Below the pieces are notes generated by a model, which worked only from the letters and a program-made list of their open reading frames with translations, did no database searches and was not told the origin of the DNA. A stretch of 37,774 nucleotides of DNA from Nitrososphaerota archaeon. GTDB taxonomy: Archaea > Thermoproteota > Nitrososphaeria > Nitrososphaerales > Gagatemarchaeaceae. The DNA lies in contig JAPCJP010000004.1 in the NCBI GenBank assembly GCA_027886885.1, forward strand, positions 35,400 through 73,173, read 5' to 3'. Of the stretch, positions 35,669 through 37,774 are shown piece after piece. Position numbers and translations under genes: made by a program. Numbering within the stretch: the stretch's first letter is position 1; every line of letters starts with the position of its first letter.

Positions 35669-35692
35669 AAACGTCTCTACCCAGGGACGTTT
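35669..35692. promoter_or_regulatory. Inverted repeat (7-10-7) in the esterase promoter
   Basis: Perfect arms AAACGTC and GACGTTT separated by 10 bp, immediately downstream of and overlapping the TATA box on the minus strand. Candidate repressor site. Confidence 0.5.
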
Positions 35693-35835
35693 AAGCGTCG
35701 TCACGAGGAGTCAGTTTTATTGCGCGTATCTGTTCCGTCTGACCATGCCTACGGGCGCCATTTCGTTCTCACAATGTTCTCTCGTCTCACAGTGCCACTT
35801 AAATACATAAGGAACTACGATTATTGTGAGAGTAG

Positions 35836-36075
35836 TTGTCTGAGAGGCAGGTCTTCAGAACGAAAGTGTCTCAGGGTTACCAAGTAGCCGTTCCAGCGGA
35901 GCTTCGCAGGAAGTATGGCATAGGTGTCGGCGACGAGGTAGTCTGGATGGTGGATGGAGGAGAAGTACGGACGGACTTCAAGAAGAAACCTAGCCTTGAG
36001 AGCATCGTTTCGCTGGGACGCAGCGGAGGGAACGCGGTCGAGACGAAGAAGAGGGCGCAGAAGGGCGAGCTTTGA
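35836..36075 (+). CDS. vapB: AbrB/MazE-type antitoxin (pair 2)
   Basis: 79 aa, TTG start. The swapped-hairpin domain reads VFRTKVSQGYQVAVPAELRRKYGIGVGDEVVWMVDGGEVRTDF (about 6-48), followed by a basic tail SLGRSGGNAVETKKRAQKGEL. TTAAATACAT (35799-35808) is the likely TATA, about 37 nt upstream. The TGA stop overlaps the TTG of the PIN-domain toxin. Sequence similarity to the first pair's antitoxin is low, so it is not a recent duplicate. Confidence 0.83.
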   Translation: MSERQVFRTKVSQGYQVAVPAELRRKYGIGVGDEVVWMVDGGEVRTDFKKKPSLESIVSLGRSGGNAVETKKRAQKGEL

Positions 36076-36464
36076 TATTCCTCGATTCGTCCTTCGTCAT
36101 CGCTCTGGCCGATGAAGACGACCAGTATCACGAGAAGGCGGTGAAGCTGCTGGCGAAGCTCCATACTCAGAGGGCGCTCTCCGAGCTGGTCGTGTCCGAG
36201 AGCGTGTCTTCCGTGGGCTCACGGCTGGGGGTGAAGGCAGGGAGGACCATATTTGAGAACCTGATGTACGATTCGGCGAACAAGACGTTCTTCGCGAACA
36301 AGAGGCTCTACGAGCGGACGATGCCGATATACGCGAAGTATGGTGGCAAGCTCTCCTTTTCCGATTCCGTCTCGGTGCGTCTGATGTACGACCAGAAGAT
36401 CAAGGAGATAGTTTCGTTCGATAGCGATTTCGACCACGTGGAAGATGTCGTCCGCGTATCGTGA
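36072..36464 (+). CDS. vapC: VapC-type PIN-domain toxin (pair 2)
   Basis: 130 aa, TTG start overlapping the antitoxin stop (TTGA), so the two are translationally coupled. PIN residues: D5 (MIFLDSSFVIALAD), E43 (VVSESV), D98 (LSFSDSVSVRLM) and D117/D119 (SFDSDFDHV). The expected activity is a metal-dependent RNase inactivated by the antitoxin. The 174 bp downstream before the NHL gene contain copy Y of the GC-rich element and the NHL promoter only. Confidence 0.83.
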   Translation: MIFLDSSFVIALADEDDQYHEKAVKLLAKLHTQRALSELVVSESVSSVGSRLGVKAGRTIFENLMYDSANKTFFANKRLYERTMPIYAKYGGKLSFSDSVSVRLMYDQKIKEIVSFDSDFDHVEDVVRVS

Positions 36465-36510
36465 ATCAGCTGTCTGAGCTAACGTAGCCATCCCAACCCT
36501 CAAGGTGCCA

Positions 36511-36539
36511 GGGTTCGTTGCTCCTCCGCCGGGAGTCAC
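36511..36539. repeat. GC-rich intergenic element, copy Y
   Basis: GGGTTCGTTGCTCCTCCGCC followed by GGGAGTCAC, matching copy X (30779) with one gap and few substitutions. A CTCC...GGAG stem is possible. It lies 46 nt after the PIN toxin stop and about 100 nt upstream of the NHL gene. Farther downstream both copies also share a GCACAGGTC/GCGCAGGTC-like end. Confidence 0.6.
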
Positions 36540-36593
36540 CCACACGTCATCGCTGCGACGGTGGTCAGCACAGGTCAGGGAGCGAACAGTGGT

Positions 36594-36636
36594 GCGCTTA
36601 TAGGCACCGAGCGTCTCAGTCCCGGTCGAGAACCGG
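36594..36636 (+). promoter_or_regulatory. TATA region and start-proximal inverted repeat of the secreted NHL gene
   Basis: GCTTATAG (36596-36603) is the likely TATA box, about 42 nt before the ATG. CCGGTCGAGAACCGG (36622-36636), with perfect 5-bp arms, ends 3 nt before the ATG and could bind a regulator or hide the start in a hairpin. Confidence 0.45.
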
Positions 36637-36639
36637 TCA

Positions 36640-37774
36640 ATGAAACACCAAGGTCGTACCATCGTCCTGATCGGGCTTCTCGTCTTTGTTCCCTTGACTG
36701 CGATACTGACCGCCTCGCCGGCTCATGCCGGAGGACCTGCCCCCGTCTGTTACACGGGCCTACCTCCCTACGCGGGCATATGCATCGTCATCGGCCAACC
36801 TGACATCACCACCGTGACTGCTGGCAAACCCCCAAGTCCTACCTCGATCGGCAACCCCACGGGGGTGGCCTTTGATTCCAAGGGGGACCTCTGGGTCGTC
36901 GACAACACCAACAATCGGGTCTTGGAGTATGCGCCACCCTTCTCGACCGGCGAAGCGGCCAGCCTGGTGATAGGCCAGACGAGCCTCACTGGGTCGGGAG
37001 ACACTTCACCATCAGGCTCCTTGTTCGGCCCCACGGGCATAGCGTTCGACCCGAGCGGGGACCTCTGGGTCGTCGACACCGGTAACAACAGGGTCCTCGA
37101 GTTCAAGACCCCGTTCTCCGACGGGGAATCTGCGTCCCTGGTCATCGGGCAGCCCACCTTCGGCGGCTACATCGGGACTACGACTCAGGGAGGCCTCAAC
37201 GCTCCTTCCTACGTGGCGTTCGACCCGAGCGGGGACCTCTGGGTGACGGACCAGGGAAACAACAGGGTGTTAGAGTTCACCGCTCCGTTCACCACCGGCG
37301 AGATGGCATTCCGTGTCGTTGGCCAGCTAGACTTCACTTCGGCCGCTCCGTCATCGCCTGCAACTGCGTCGAGCCTGTTCGAGCCCATCGGGATAGCGTT
37401 CGATTCCAAGGGAGACCTGTGGGTGGTGGACAGCGGAGACCATCGCGTCCTCGAATACACCCCCCTCGATTTTGCGCCCCCTCGCCCACTTGATGGCGCC
37501 TCTGCAAGCGTGGTCATCGGGCAGTCGAGCCTCACCGGGAGCTCGACCGGGCTCAACGCCTATGCCATCGCGTTCGACTCGGGCGGCAACCTCTGGGTTT
37601 CGGACGGGATCAACGGGGTGGCGGAGTACGAGGGTCCGGTGTCTACCGGCGAACCGGGCATTCAGGAGATAGGCCCGACGACCGTCACGACCACCAGCAC
37701 ATCGCCCGGCGACAAGCTACGCGACCCTCAGGGGATTGCGCTCGACGGGAACGACAACCTGTGGGTCGCGGACT
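36640..37774 (+). CDS. Secreted NHL-repeat protein, 3' truncated by window edge
   Basis: 378 codons are visible, with no stop before the edge. A signal peptide (residues 1-30, IVLIGLLVFVPLTAILTASPAHA) is followed by at least five to six NHL units of about 58 residues: PTGVAFDSKGDLWVVDNTNNRVLEY, then a variable VIGQ-x-SLTGS spacer. The units repeat as PTGIAFDPSGDLWVVDTGNNRVLEF and similar. A Thr-rich segment VTTTSTSP interrupts near residue 348. Secreted propellers of this type are common on thaumarchaeal and other soil archaeal surfaces as adhesion or carbohydrate/protein-binding modules. A C-terminal anchor is probably beyond the window. Two units share a 29-bp identical DNA stretch. Confidence 0.85.
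   Translation, partial: MKHQGRTIVLIGLLVFVPLTAILTASPAHAGGPAPVCYTGLPPYAGICIVIGQPDITTVTAGKPPSPTSIGNPTGVAFDSKGDLWVVDNTNNRVLEYAPPFSTGEAASLVIGQTSLTGSGDTSPSGSLFGPTGIAFDPSGDLWVVDTGNNRVLEFKTPFSDGESASLVIGQPTFGGYIGTTTQGGLNAPSYVAFDPSGDLWVTDQGNNRVLEFTAPFTTGEMAFRVVGQLDFTSAAPSSPATASSLFEPIGIAFDSKGDLWVVDSGDHRVLEYTPLDFAPPRPLDGASASVVIGQSSLTGSSTGLNAYAIAFDSGGNLWVSDGINGVAEYEGPVSTGEPGIQEIGPTTVTTTSTSPGDKLRDPQGIALDGNDNLWVAD

Noticed and set aside
1-37774. CRISPR array, transposase, integrase or phage module
   Set aside because: No regularly spaced repeats, DDE/tyrosine/serine recombinase motifs or structural phage genes were found. The Cas4-like and RusA-like genes alone do not define such a system.

Overview
The window is GC-rich and archaeal. 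Many genes have an AT-rich TATA-like box 28-34 nt before the start codon and no Shine-Dalgarno sequence, which indicates leaderless transcripts, and TTG and GTG starts are common. A CdvA-like protein (PRC barrel plus coiled coil) standing apart from any cdvB or cdvC points to the TACK archaea and fits Thaumarchaeota (Nitrososphaeria and relatives), where cdv genes are dispersed. No ammonia-oxidation gene, rRNA or tRNA is present, so placement below that level is not possible from this window. Both ends cut through genes: an alpha/alpha-toroid protein on the left and a secreted NHL-repeat protein on the right.

Layout. 1-6650: small enzymes and stress-type proteins (toroid protein, ABM-like protein, muconolactone isomerase-like protein, MOSC protein, zinc-ribbon DUF4342 protein with a degenerate site-2-protease-like membrane protein, 14-TM drug exporter, alpha/beta hydrolase, DUF1801 protein). 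6700-10340: membrane and redox genes, including a His-rich membrane protein fused to a cupredoxin, a three-gene cassette of two small membrane proteins plus a soluble partner, a C-terminal zinc-ribbon protein and a polytopic membrane protein. 10474-17650: CdvA-like protein, CorA magnesium channel, a ~1,438-residue tandem-repeat surface protein whose signal peptide is only complete if translation begins at CTG, a cyclophilin and a RusA-type nuclease. 17790-23245: two paralogous J-domain proteins flanking a surface protein, a cupin operon, a small coupled gene pair, an NHL propeller and a stand-alone Cas4-like nuclease. 23467-30364: VapBC pair, serine beta-lactamase-like hydrolase, ABC exporter, zinc-ribbon membrane protein, DUF5679 and SRPBCC proteins, and an F420-type flavin/deazaflavin protein coupled to a YcaQ-like glycosylase. 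30354-37774: PH-like protein, RidA, small winged-helix regulator, second cupin, N-acetyltransferase, surface protein, HSL-type esterase, second VapBC pair and the truncated NHL protein.

The region looks like accessory or lineage-specific genome: short transcription units, many duplicated families (two J-domain proteins, two cupins, two VapBC pairs, two NHL propellers), four proteins with an appended treble-cysteine zinc ribbon, and four envelope-anchored proteins. The least explained signals are two repeated intergenic elements. One of about 42 bp is shared by the promoters at 19.5 kb and 27.7 kb. One of about 30 bp, GC-rich, occurs at 30.8 kb and 36.5 kb, with a probable diverged copy at 31.7 kb. 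Several promoters also carry perfect inverted repeats between TATA box and start that look like operators.
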